Positions 23,845-32,108 of a stretch of 64,000 bases of DNA are shown here, in pieces (the stretch's first letter is position 1; each line of letters opens with the position of its first letter). This DNA comes from Lentzea pudingi. GTDB lineage: Bacteria; Actinomycetota; Actinomycetes; Mycobacteriales; Pseudonocardiaceae. Both the position numbers and the translations under genes were made by a program. The stretch spans positions 1 through 64,000 of the forward strand of contig NZ_BMNC01000022.1 in the NCBI RefSeq assembly GCF_014646255.1. The letters run 5' to 3'. Below the pieces are notes generated by a model that saw only the letters and a program-made list of their open reading frames with translations, did no database searches and had not been told where the DNA came from.

Positions 23845-25077
23845 TCAAGCCGCGATACCGACCCGCTCGCACAGGTCGAGGACGTCTTGGCGCAGTCCTG
23901 CCGGCGGCTTGCTGCGCAGGTTGATCAGCATCTCCCGTGCGAAGCCGTTGTACTTGATCGTCTCGGACGCCGTTCGCTCCGAGTGGTTGAGCAGCGCCCA
24001 CACCGCGTGCTGCTCCCCGCGCTGGTCATGAGCACGGGCAACTTCGATCAGGTGCCGAGCCCGACGTGGCACCGAGACGATGGTCTCCGGCTCGATCTGG
24101 TCGGCCGCGCGCAGTGCCTCGGCGGGGCGCCGCAGTTCCACGCCAAGAGTTGTGGCGTGCGCGGCCATCACGGGACGGCTGAACGAGGACTGCGTGTGCC
24201 GGTAGCCGGTCGGGAGCTCCTGCGCAATGCGGTCCGCGAGCTCCCACGCTTCCCAGGCTTCGCCATGCCGGCCGCGACGAGCGTGAACGTAGGCGACCTC
24301 GACCTTCAGCGCGCCCCACATGCCGCGCCAGTCGTCGCCGCTGTCGAGGTAGGGCTCAAGTTCGCGGGTGCCGAACGCTGCCACGTCCAGCGCTTCATCC
24401 CAACGGCCGACGTCGCGCAGCGCCTGGACCTTCGCCCACACGCCTCCGGCGATCGCGAGCGGGTCGTCAGCTTCGAGCGCCTCGTTCATCGCCCGGTCTG
24501 CGACGAGCCACACCAACTCCGCGGCTGGCTGGTACGCGCAGAAGAAGTCGGCGAGTCGGTAGACGCCTGCGAGCACGCGGCGTGCGTCGCGGCGTTCCTC
24601 ACCGCGGATGACCCGTACGGCGCGCTGAGCGTCGCGGATCAGGTCGGGGAGGAGCAGGCCGAGTTGGGTGCGGTGGTCGGGGCTTGCGTGCCGCACCTGC
24701 CATGCCTGGTCCAGGCGGACCGCGAGATGCGCGACGTTCGGTGGGCGGGCGTCGCTGGTCAGGTGGTAGTCGGTCAGCGCGGCCTGTACTGCGGCTAGGG
24801 CTACGTGCTTCTCGCCGGCGAACACGGAGACCGGTACGGCGTGGCCGTTGCCGGTGAGGTCAGCGAGGTCCTGGACGCCGAGTGCGTGGGCGATGCGGAG
24901 CAGCATCGGCAGGCGAGGTGCTTGCAGGCGGCCGTTCTCGACTGCCTTCACCCACTCGGCGCTCCTGTCGACCAGCCCGGCAAGAACGGGGCGAGACATG
25001 CCAGCGCGATCCCGCGCCCACTTAATGCGTTGCCCGATCGTGGTGTGCGCAGGATCGGGAAAACCCGAGGTCGCCAT
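23845..25077 (-). CDS. XRE regulator with TPR-like C-terminus
   Basis: A 410-residue protein with an HTH at about residues 14-70 (RAGMSRPVLAGLVDRSAEWVKAVENG) and a long all-helical C-terminal region with TPR-like repeats (GRWDEALDVAAFGTRELEPYL, GRHGEAWEAWELADRIAQEL). Such proteins are common transcription factors in actinomycetes and some respond to signalling peptides. ATG 25077 follows GAGGTGG. It is a single leftward gene with a 16-bp perfect palindrome 105 bp upstream. Confidence 0.8.
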   Translation of the reverse strand: MATSGFPDPAHTTIGQRIKWARDRAGMSRPVLAGLVDRSAEWVKAVENGRLQAPRLPMLLRIAHALGVQDLADLTGNGHAVPVSVFAGEKHVALAAVQAALTDYHLTSDARPPNVAHLAVRLDQAWQVRHASPDHRTQLGLLLPDLIRDAQRAVRVIRGEERRDARRVLAGVYRLADFFCAYQPAAELVWLVADRAMNEALEADDPLAIAGGVWAKVQALRDVGRWDEALDVAAFGTRELEPYLDSGDDWRGMWGALKVEVAYVHARRGRHGEAWEAWELADRIAQELPTGYRHTQSSFSRPVMAAHATTLGVELRRPAEALRAADQIEPETIVSVPRRARHLIEVARAHDQRGEQHAVWALLNHSERTASETIKYNGFAREMLINLRSKPPAGLRQDVLDLCERVGIAA

Positions 25078-25182
25078 AGATCCACCTCATCGCCGGATAT
25101 GTCCCCGCCGATGCCCCCGGTGGCTGACCGAGGGCACGCATCTAACACGGACGTCATGTTCATCGTAGCGGCGATGGACGAT

Positions 25183-25198
25183 GTGGAGCATGCTCCAC
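25183..25198. promoter_or_regulatory. 16-bp perfect palindrome
   Basis: GTGGAGCATGCTCCAC is a perfect palindrome in the 225-bp gap between the TPR-XRE regulator and the MmeI-like gene. As both genes run leftward, it lies upstream of the regulator and downstream of the restriction gene. Likely a regulator-binding site. Confidence 0.4.
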
Positions 25199-25302
25199 CG
25201 GCGCACGATGCCCGACGAGGAACTGAACACCCAATGCGGTTAACACCTTTGCTGCAGATACGGCTTCATTTGAGGCTCGCAAGAATGGAGTCGTTCGCGA
25301 TT

Positions 25303-28203
25303 CTAGAGCTCGTTCATTTTGAGTCGATAGTTCGTGGTTCGTGCTCCCATCAGGTTGTGCCCTCCTGGGCCGCGAACATTGCGCGGTTCCATCGCAAGGT
25401 CCTGATTTAGAGCGAAAAGCTGGGATAGTAGGTCTTCTTTTTCCGAGAACCCATACGTTTTCAGGACCGCTTGGTCGAGTTCAGAGTGAATTTCCCGCAA
25501 TTTACTCTTCCCGGGCTGCCGGAGTGCGTCATATTGCTTCGCCAGGGTAATTCCCTGACTTAGATACCCGGCTCGTATTTCGAGTAGTGAACTGACCACC
25601 GATGTAACGTCTGCTACATCATCTGTAGATGGAGCTTGCGGCCATGGGAAGCTGTCCCAGACGGTCGAGGTCGTGTATCGAGGATCGCCCTTGAAGGTTG
25701 AGCAGCGTGCCTCAAGCCAGACGCGATGCACTGCACTCGATAGAATCCCCAGTGAGTAGTCGTCGTCCAGTGTGAAAACGGTGAGGGCATCGCCTGGATG
25801 AATTGACGAATCTACAAACTGAAAAACTGAAGCGCGATTAAAGGTTGCGACTCGTGAAGTAGCGATATAGCGATCTATCTTCGACAGCGAGTTGATCAGT
25901 TCGGGGCGGCGACGCCACTGCTGCCACCATCGGTTCATAAATAGGCGGTGCTGCGCCTCGGGTTTAAACTTTGAGCTGATCGACCCCTTAGCGTTCCTTT
26001 CTTCCTCGCGTGCCAGCAAGCGCTCGCGTTCTGGAAGAACAATATCAGCAAGGTGCTTCATAACGGCGGGGTACTTCGTCTGTGCCTCAAGCAGGTCAGA
26101 GTCAGCGATGTCGATAATCCACCTATCTACTTCAACCTGCTGAAGCATCGGCTTTCCGCCGAGGTATGGGTGGATGACCTCGCTGCCACCTTTTGAAGCG
26201 ATCAAACGAGCCTTTGCCTCCGAGTCAATCACATAGCCCTTGGTCACGCCCGGCGTCTGGCCTTGGAAGCAAACTGCAGGATTTTGGTTCGACTCAAGGG
26301 CTGCTGCTTTGCGGACATCAATCGAAGCGGTAAGTGCAGGAGGGATGTGGTCGAGCTCTAGGAGCAGTTCTCCTTCGTTGAGCCAAAGTGTCTTCGGTGT
26401 TGGCGCCGGATTACTGTCGTCAGGCTTGATCCAGTTAACAATCGAGACGTGTACAACTGCGTCGCCAGACCAAGGTTTCGACGAAACTGCGTCGTAGATA
26501 ATCCCGCCATGATCGACGACATAGTCTAGCGAGACGGCTCGCGACTCGTTTTGCCTAATGCTATTGGTCGCAACCAGTCCGGCCCGGCCTCCTGGAGGCA
26601 AGTTGTCATGTGTTAGGGGAAACCAGTAGCAAACGAAGTCTGAGACTCCGCCTACTGTCGGGAATTCGGCCGCCAAGCGCTGGGTGTAGTCAGTTCCAAG
26701 CTCCTCCGCCATCTTCCTTCGGCCGAGATAGGGGGGATTTCCTACGATCGCATCAGCTTTGGGCCATGGTGTAAATAGTGCGTCTGCTGCAATGAAGTTC
26801 GCATCGAGGTTCTCTAGCGGTAAAATTTCTTCATAGTCTCCTAGTTCGTCAGCTGCAAGCTTCTTTCCGAGCATCATCGTCACTTTGGCCACTTCAACCG
26901 CAAATGGATTCCGATCGATGCCAAAGAACTGTCCTGCGTGAACGTATGAAATTCCACCCTGGCCAGGAACTACGGACTTTGGTGCTAGCTCCGCGATGGT
27001 CTGAAGGATCTCGTGTTCAATTCGGCGAAGTTCCCGATATGCGACGTAAAGAAAATTTCCTGAGCCGCATGCGGGGTCGAGTACCCGATATTGAGAAAGT
27101 TCGACCAGGAGCTTATTCATGGCAGGCACACCGCCGCGGCCGCGCGTACGTGACTCGGCGATGCGTTCCCGCCAGGGTGCAACAATCGTCGGAATTACAA
27201 TCCGAGCTATATCAGCTTGGCTGGTAAAGTGAGCGCCGTAAGCGTGGCGCTCACCAGAGGCCATGGATTGCTCAAATAGGGTTCCGAAGATCTCAGGGCG
27301 CACCGCCGACCAGTCTGTATTTGCGGCTTCTCGCAGTGCGACCAGTTCGAGCTTTGACACCTCGAATGGAGCTACGTCTGCGAAGAGGCCGCCATTGAAA
27401 TAAGGCGTGTGCTTGTATCGACCACCAGGTGTCGAGCCGGGGGTGTTCATCTCCCGAAACAAGCCGAAGATGTTTTCGTAGGCTGCCTCGGCTGGTCTAG
27501 GTGAAGCTAGAGAGTCGTCTAGGGCGCTGGTGAAGACGTGTCCCGGAAGAAGTCCAATGTCTTCAGCGAACATCGCCATGACTGTCTGGAGAGTAAAACG
27601 CTGTGCATCATTGCGTGTAATTCCGCGTGCCCTTAGTTCAGAGAACACGCGTGCAACTTTCGCTGCTGCTTCGCGTGTGACCTCCACTAGGTCATTGGCG
27701 AAGATCGGCTTTCCCTCGTGAGGAAGGAGGAAAGAAAGCGTGTCCCAACGGACGGGCAGGTCTTTGAGTGAGACGCGATCAACGGGCTCTTCTAGTTGGG
27801 CGTCGAAATCGTACACCCAAAATTCGTCAAAGTTGCAGAGAATGACGTATCGTGGTCGATCTGGTACCGCTCGCATCCAGTACTCGAATGCTTGGCGATA
27901 GTGGCGACCCAGATCGCTGCCAGCCTTCTTCATCTCAATGAGGCATCGTGGCTTCCACATGAGATCAGCAAAGGCTGTGCCCCTGGCAGCACCCTGGCCT
28001 ACATCCCGCTTTTTGATACGGTACTCCAGAGTTGCGCCAGCCTCTTGGATACCGCCGTGACCATACGCCCGGAACAGCCGGTCCAGAAACGTCTGGGCTT
28101 CGCTCTTCTCGTCTCCCCTTAGGTGCGATGCTCGCCATGAGGCAAGCCCTCCGAGGTCACGGCGAAGTTCATCGGGCGTCGGGTTGTGCGCGCTGTCAGC
28201 CAC
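25303..28203 (-). CDS. MmeI-like (type IIL) restriction-modification enzyme
   Basis: A 966-residue single-chain enzyme, close to MmeI in length. The nuclease motif is D80...E90-x-K92 (FADLMWKPRCLIEMKK). The adenine methyltransferase has motif I DPACGSGNF at 376, GIDRNPFAVEVAK and motif IV NPPY at 489. The C-terminal 350 residues should recognise the target and include TSTVWDSFPWP. Such enzymes methylate one strand of an asymmetric site and cut about 20 bp away. GTG 28203 gives the MmeI-like N-terminus; the SD is weak. The gene is A/T-richer than its neighbours and abuts attR, typical of defence cargo. Confidence 0.85.
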   Translation of the reverse strand: MADSAHNPTPDELRRDLGGLASWRASHLRGDEKSEAQTFLDRLFRAYGHGGIQEAGATLEYRIKKRDVGQGAARGTAFADLMWKPRCLIEMKKAGSDLGRHYRQAFEYWMRAVPDRPRYVILCNFDEFWVYDFDAQLEEPVDRVSLKDLPVRWDTLSFLLPHEGKPIFANDLVEVTREAAAKVARVFSELRARGITRNDAQRFTLQTVMAMFAEDIGLLPGHVFTSALDDSLASPRPAEAAYENIFGLFREMNTPGSTPGGRYKHTPYFNGGLFADVAPFEVSKLELVALREAANTDWSAVRPEIFGTLFEQSMASGERHAYGAHFTSQADIARIVIPTIVAPWRERIAESRTRGRGGVPAMNKLLVELSQYRVLDPACGSGNFLYVAYRELRRIEHEILQTIAELAPKSVVPGQGGISYVHAGQFFGIDRNPFAVEVAKVTMMLGKKLAADELGDYEEILPLENLDANFIAADALFTPWPKADAIVGNPPYLGRRKMAEELGTDYTQRLAAEFPTVGGVSDFVCYWFPLTHDNLPPGGRAGLVATNSIRQNESRAVSLDYVVDHGGIIYDAVSSKPWSGDAVVHVSIVNWIKPDDSNPAPTPKTLWLNEGELLLELDHIPPALTASIDVRKAAALESNQNPAVCFQGQTPGVTKGYVIDSEAKARLIASKGGSEVIHPYLGGKPMLQQVEVDRWIIDIADSDLLEAQTKYPAVMKHLADIVLPERERLLAREEERNAKGSISSKFKPEAQHRLFMNRWWQQWRRRPELINSLSKIDRYIATSRVATFNRASVFQFVDSSIHPGDALTVFTLDDDYSLGILSSAVHRVWLEARCSTFKGDPRYTTSTVWDSFPWPQAPSTDDVADVTSVVSSLLEIRAGYLSQGITLAKQYDALRQPGKSKLREIHSELDQAVLKTYGFSEKEDLLSQLFALNQDLAMEPRNVRGPGGHNLMGARTTNYRLKMNEL

Positions 28204-28504
28204 CACGGTGGCGAGCTTAGGTGCCAGAACGCTGTTAGCGGTGCAACCGTTCCGGTAGTGCAGCCGTGCCGCTATCGCAGCAGCTACGAGGCTGTGCCTA
28301 CACGTGACGATGAGGCGATCATGTCCTTGAACCTCGAACACCGGTGGCACCGGAACGTCAACGTCATGGTCGTGATGGACTGCGTCGAGCGCTGCCAGTT
28401 GCGGGCTCGCTCTGACCCGGTATCCCGATTGACCTTGCCGAACTGGTGCCGAATCTCGGCCTGTAGCATGCATCTAACCAGGTCAAACGTGGTGGTCGCG
28501 GCAC
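28204..28504. other. Right end of the AICE, non-coding
   Basis: About 300 bases between the MmeI-like start and attR with no convincing gene. The last 45 bases (about 28461-28504, including ACGTGGTGGTCGCGGCAC) closely match 29860-29903 before the third att copy, so they are likely an integrase arm region shared by both elements. Confidence 0.5.
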
Positions 28505-28560
28505 ACTGTAAATCCGTCGCGAAAGCTACAGAGGTTCGAATCCTCTACCCGCCACAGCAG
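28505..28560 (+). repeat. Right attachment site (attR), 56-bp direct repeat
   Basis: Identical over 56 bases to 9640-9695, the 3' half of tRNA-Tyr. It is not a tRNA gene because the 5' half is missing. It is also the left boundary of the second, degenerate element. Confidence 0.93.
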
Positions 28561-28565
28561 GAGCT

Positions 28566-28603
28566 AAGGCCCTGTGACCAGGAAGTTCTGGTCACAGGGC
28601 CTT
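28566..28603 (+). terminator. Second copy of the element-borne terminator
   Basis: A 16-bp perfect stem (28566-28581 with 28588-28603), identical in its arms to 9701-9738 and differing by one base in the loop. Confidence 0.85.
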
Positions 28604-28814
28604 TCTCGTGCTGTACGGCTCTGTCCGGCGTGGACCCTCTGATGGGTGAAGACATCACGCTGTTGATGTGAAGGCGCACAGTACGGAAGCGCCTCTTTGC
28701 CGGACTATGAGAAGCCCTCGGCAAGAGCGACCCATGCCCTCCACGGCGTTCTCGACAGGGCGCAAGCGTCCTGCGAGCAACCGCGCGGTCCGGTCAGGGG
28801 ACCGAGAGCCCGGT
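28604..28814. other. Non-coding part of the element remnant
   Basis: About 210 bases between the terminator and the 3' end of the methyltransferase gene. Short open frames exist on both strands, but none has a recognisable product. It may be residue of deleted element genes. Confidence 0.35.
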
Positions 28815-29570
28815 CTACACCTTGCTCGCGACCACCATGTAGTTCTCGGCCTCAAGATCGAACGTGCTCACTTCCGGCCGGAGTCCGACCCGGTGCAGCT
28901 CGACTTCGAGTTCCTCGTACCGATAGGGCCAGCAGGACAGCAGTTCCGAGTGGACAAGAACCAACCCAGTCGCATCAACCTGGGCGATCGCAATCTCGAT
29001 GTGGTGCTCCTCCTCCCAATGCGGCGCGATCTCCCAGCGGTAGACCACAACGGCATCGCGACCGTTCCGGCGGACGAGTCGGTCACCGATGTCCAGCCGG
29101 GAGCCTCTGGCCCTCACGAGTTCCCACGTGCGGGATGTGAGCACCAAGCGCCCGCCGGGGCGCAAAAGCCGTGACATCGACTCCAGAGCAGCACCCCTGC
29201 CTGTCGCGCCCGCGGCATGGTGAAGCGAGTTGCCAACGCAGAACAGCATGTCGAACGTGCCGTCCTCGAAATGGTCGGGCAACTCTTCCCAGCTCGCCCG
29301 CACGGCCCGGACGGATACCCCGAACTCCTCGGACAACTCCGCGGTCCGTCGAACCATCGCTTCGCTGGCGTCGGTTGCGACAACCTGTATGCCACGACCG
29401 GCGAGGCCAATCGCCAACTGTCCGGTTCCGCACGAACAGTCGAGGACGTGAGCGTTTGCCGGCAGGAGGCTGAGGACGTCATCGAACGACGCAGCGAACT
29501 CGGCTGGAGCCACCTTTGCATCCGAGATGAGCCATTCGTACACCTCGGCGAGCACGTCATAATCCGTCAC
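28815..29570 (-). CDS. Class I SAM-dependent methyltransferase
   Basis: A 251-residue small-molecule-type methyltransferase. SAM-binding motif I is VLDCSCGTG at residues 42-50, the acidic end of strand 2 is VVATDAS, and FDMLFCVGNSLHH and LLRPGGRLVLTSR are motifs II and III. GTG 29570 was chosen because GGAGG lies eight bases upstream; the frame extends to 29588. It is the only intact gene in the second element remnant. Substrate unknown. Confidence 0.8.
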   Translation of the reverse strand: MTDYDVLAEVYEWLISDAKVAPAEFAASFDDVLSLLPANAHVLDCSCGTGQLAIGLAGRGIQVVATDASEAMVRRTAELSEEFGVSVRAVRASWEELPDHFEDGTFDMLFCVGNSLHHAAGATGRGAALESMSRLLRPGGRLVLTSRTWELVRARGSRLDIGDRLVRRNGRDAVVVYRWEIAPHWEEEHHIEIAIAQVDATGLVLVHSELLSCWPYRYEELEVELHRVGLRPEVSTFDLEAENYMVVASKV

Positions 29571-29913
29571 GACCACTACCTCCGTCACGCAGCAGACTTT
29601 CGGCGGGACGTCAGTCCATCAGCGGAGCAAGCCGAGCACCAATGGTTTTCGCGTGGACAACCCGTCTGCGCATGCACTCGGCGATAGTCCGGGCGGTATT
29701 GGTGAAAGAGCGTCAATTGTGGATGTGGCGCGGCATCAATCGGCAGCGTGATCAATTGATGAATGATGATGCAAAGTTTGTGGTCAAGCGCGGGAGCTTC
29801 GCGCCACCTTCCTCCTATTTTGTGGGGTGTCCAAATTATTGCCGAAGCGATGCTGACGCCTGTAGGCTCCGTAGCACCAGGTCAAGCGTGGTGGTCGCGG
29901 CACCCCAAAATTT
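29571..29913. other. A/T-rich non-coding stretch before the third att copy
   Basis: About 340 bases with no gene. The A/T-rich part (about 29700-29850, e.g. GATCAATTGATGAATGATGA) contrasts with the chromosome. The last 50 bases match the arm region upstream of 28505. Confidence 0.45.
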
Positions 29914-29953
29914 GTCGCGAAAGCTGCAGAGGTTCGAATCCTCTACCCGCCAC
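29914..29953 (+). repeat. Third, diverged att copy (outer attR)
   Basis: Forty bases matching the 3' part of tRNA-Tyr with one mismatch (GCTGCAGAGG versus GCTACAGAGG). It is followed by what looks like the original chromosomal terminator, so this is the outer right junction of the tandem insertion. Confidence 0.85.
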
Positions 29954-29961
29954 GCAGGACT

Positions 29962-29996
29962 GATGGGCCTCTGACCGGACAGGTCAGAGGCCCATC
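29962..29996 (+). terminator. Ancestral terminator of tRNA-Tyr
   Basis: A 15-bp perfect stem (GATGGGCCTCTGACC at 29962-29976 with its complement at 29982-29996). It occupies the position relative to the outer att copy that a native tRNA terminator would have, and was separated from the tRNA by about 20 kb of insertions. Confidence 0.75.
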
Positions 29997-30029
29997 GTCG
30001 TATCGTCGTTCGGACCGAGGGGGATCTCA

Positions 30030-30707
30030 GTGCGTACGCAGATGGCAACAGAGGCCGGCAGGACGACGGCGCCGAGTGAGGACCGGGCGCTCGTCGGACC
30101 GAACCTGCTCGCCGTGCTCGACGGTGTGACGGCCAAGCCCGAGACCGGGTGCGAGCACGGGGTCGGGTGGTTCGCCGACCAGTTGTCCGCGGAGATTTTG
30201 CGGGCTGCGCACCTCGAGCCTGGTGAGGCGCTCAAGGAGGCCGTCGAGAAGGCTGCTGGGCTGCACTCCGGCAGTTGCGATCTCGATCATCCCGACTCGC
30301 CCAGCGTGGCCATCGCGGTGGTGCAGGTCAAGGGCGACGTGTTGCGGTACCTGGTGCTCGGGGACGCGACGGTGGTTGTCGACACCAAGCAGGAGTTGCT
30401 GGTTGTCAGCGACACGCAGACGAAGCGCACGGCTGGTGCGAAGGCGTCTGATGTCGAGCATGCGCTCCAGGGCGAGGTTGCGCTTCAGGACGTGCGGCGC
30501 GTTGCGGTCCTGTCCGATGGTGCGGCGCGGGCTGTTGACCTGTTCAATCTCTTCGATTGGCGGCAGGCGCTCGAGCTGATGGCGGCGAACGGGCCGGACG
30601 ACCTCATCCGCAGAATGCGCGCGGTCGAAAAGGAAGACGCGAAGGCCGTTGAATGGCCGCGCGAGAAGATTTCTGACGACGCGACTGTCGTTTACCTCGA
30701 CCGCTGA
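30030..30707 (+). CDS. PP2C-like protein phosphatase
   Basis: A 225-residue protein with PP2C-fold signatures: SEDRALVGPNLLAVLDGVT near the N-terminus (metal-site aspartate), LVLGDATVVV in the middle and the terminal SDDATVVYLD. PP2C enzymes remove phosphate from Ser/Thr. It lacks some of the usual spacing around the central motif, so activity is not certain. GTG 30030 follows GAGGGGG. It is the first chromosomal gene after the tandem insertions. Confidence 0.7.
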   Translation: MRTQMATEAGRTTAPSEDRALVGPNLLAVLDGVTAKPETGCEHGVGWFADQLSAEILRAAHLEPGEALKEAVEKAAGLHSGSCDLDHPDSPSVAIAVVQVKGDVLRYLVLGDATVVVDTKQELLVVSDTQTKRTAGAKASDVEHALQGEVALQDVRRVAVLSDGAARAVDLFNLFDWRQALELMAANGPDDLIRRMRAVEKEDAKAVEWPREKISDDATVVYLDR

Positions 30708-30852
30708 CGGCTGGCCCGGAAGTGGGACAGCAACCCGAGTGGCTGGCTTGGGTCGCCGCGATGCCGCCTTCGCCGGCGGAGATGTCGGGGAACTGGCCAC
30801 ATCAGGGAAGCCCGCGAAAGCGGTCACGGGGGTGCCGCGGAACGCCTGCTGC

Positions 30853-31206
30853 TCAATGCCTGGGCGCGGGTTCGACGCCTCGGCGGCGTGCGATCGCCTT
30901 CATGTTGTCCTCGCCCCAGTCGCCCAACGGTGACAGGGCGTCGTTCAGCCGGACTCCCAGTGGTGTCAACGAGTACTCGACGCGTGGTGGTACCTCGTGG
31001 AACACCTCGCGGTGCACGATCTCGTCGGCTTCCATCTCGCGCAGCACCTGGATCAGCATCTTCTCGCTGATGCCGGACACGGACCTGCGCAGTTCGCCCG
31101 TGCGCACCGGGCCGTGGTGGAGCGCCCAGAGGATCAGTGCTTTCCAGCGGCCGCCGATCACGTCGATCGCCGCGTCGAGGCCGCACGCGTACTGCCGTGG
31201 CTTCAT
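30853..31206 (-). CDS. HxlR-family transcriptional regulator
   Basis: A 117-residue winged-helix regulator: one cysteine near the N-terminus (YACGLDAAIDVIGGRWKALIL) that in some family members senses thiol stress, and the wing motif ADEIVHREVFHEVPPRVEYSL split by the usual spacing. It is divergent from the imine reductase operon across 83 bp with a direct/inverted GGTAC site, so it most likely represses that operon and itself. Confidence 0.9.
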   Translation of the reverse strand: MKPRQYACGLDAAIDVIGGRWKALILWALHHGPVRTGELRRSVSGISEKMLIQVLREMEADEIVHREVFHEVPPRVEYSLTPLGVRLNDALSPLGDWGEDNMKAIARRRGVEPAPRH

Positions 31207-31227
31207 CCAGGATCCTTACCGAAAAGT

Positions 31228-31258
31228 GGGTACCTGACAAAATAGTAGGTACTTGTCG
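31228..31258. promoter_or_regulatory. HxlR operator candidate
   Basis: GTACCT (31230-31235) and AGGTAC (31247-31252) form an inverted repeat; GGTACCTGAC and GGTACTTGTC also form an imperfect direct repeat. HxlR proteins bind such GTAC-containing dyads in the promoters of divergent target genes. Confidence 0.55.
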
Positions 31259-31289
31259 GCGAGGCAGTGGCAGAACGAGCATTCACGGC

Positions 31290-32108
31290 ATGGGGATCAA
31301 GAAGACCGTGAGTGTGCTCGGCCTCGGCCGGATGGGCACTGCGCTCGCGAACGCCCTCGTCGAAGAGGGCTACGAAGTGACCGTGTGGAACCGCACGCCC
31401 AAAACGCTGCCCGGCACCACACGGGCGAACACGCCGGAAGAAGCGTTCAAGAGCGACGTCGTCGTCACCTGCCTGTCGACGTACGAAGCACAACAACCGT
31501 TGCTCACCAACGACATCAAGGTGCTCGTCAACCTCACGTCCGGCACGCCGGAGCAGGCCCGCGCGACGGCGGAGTGGGCGAAGGCCAACGGCGTCGAGTA
31601 CGTCGACGGGGTGATCATGGCTGTGCCGCAGCAGATCGGCACGCCGCAGGCGAAGATCCTGTTCAGCGGCAACGAGAACCACCACGTCCTGGACGCGTTC
31701 GGCGAGCCCGTGCACGTGGGGGAGGACGCGGGACTGGCCGCGCTCTACGACCTGGCCCTGCTCGGCATCATGTGGTCGGCCTTCGGCGGCTACCTGCAGG
31801 CGGTCGCGTTGATGGGCAGCGAGGGCATCACGCCGCAGCAGTTCACGCCGATGGCCGTGGGCTTCCTGAACGAGATGGGCGCTCTCCTGCCCGAGATGGG
31901 CGAAGAGACGCAGACCAAGGACTACGAGACCGACGTGTCCGCGCTGGACATCAACGTGTCGGGGCTCCACCTGCTCGCCGAGGCCAGCGAACAACAAGGC
32001 CTCGACGCCACCATCCCGCAGGCCCTGCACAGCCTGTTCGAACGCGCCCAGCGCAACGGTCACGGCGCGCACAGCATCGCCAGCGTCATCGAGGAGATCC
32101 GGAAGTGA
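31290..32108 (+). CDS. Imine reductase-family NADP-dependent oxidoreductase
   Basis: A 272-residue protein. The N-terminal Rossmann domain has GLGRMGTALA and the NADPH-binding WNRTPK; then follow the family signature NLTSGTPEQAR and DGVIMAVPQQIGTP. The active-site helix contains YDLALLG, where the aspartate is the proton-donor position of imine reductases. These enzymes reduce cyclic imines and related C=N bonds; the natural substrate is unknown. ATG 31290. It overlaps the SDR gene by 4 bp and is divergent from HxlR. Confidence 0.85.
   Translation: MGIKKTVSVLGLGRMGTALANALVEEGYEVTVWNRTPKTLPGTTRANTPEEAFKSDVVVTCLSTYEAQQPLLTNDIKVLVNLTSGTPEQARATAEWAKANGVEYVDGVIMAVPQQIGTPQAKILFSGNENHHVLDAFGEPVHVGEDAGLAALYDLALLGIMWSAFGGYLQAVALMGSEGITPQQFTPMAVGFLNEMGALLPEMGEETQTKDYETDVSALDINVSGLHLLAEASEQQGLDATIPQALHSLFERAQRNGHGAHSIASVIEEIRK

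Larger units (their letters stand above)
9696..28504. mobile_element. Integrative and conjugative element (AICE) in tRNA-Tyr
   Basis: This 18.8-kb element lies between the 56-bp direct repeats. It carries int, xis, a DUF3631 ATPase, a DUF2742 protein, a TraB/FtsK-like translocase, DUF2637 and other small membrane proteins, a divergent HTH repressor with a repeat operator, and cargo at both ends. That gene set and order match actinomycete AICEs of the pSAM2/SLP1 kind, which transfer double-stranded DNA. Its two ends (9988-11169 and 25303-28203) are visibly richer in A/T than the core, suggesting separately acquired cargo. No core gene is broken, so it may be mobile. Confidence 0.9.
28561..29913. 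mobile_element. Remnant of a second element at tRNA-Tyr
   Basis: A 1.35-kb segment between attR of the AICE and a third, diverged att copy (29914-29953). Its left end carries the same type of terminator hairpin as the AICE left end, and its right end the same arm sequence as the AICE right end. It lacks int, xis and tra and holds one methyltransferase gene. Best read as an older related element that has lost its core. Confidence 0.75.

Noticed and set aside
28505..28560. A second tRNA-Tyr gene
   Set aside because: Only the 3' half is present; the acceptor 5' strand and D-arm are missing. It is an att repeat.
29914..29953. A third tRNA-Tyr gene
   Set aside because: Again only the 3' part with changed bases before it; it is the outer att copy.
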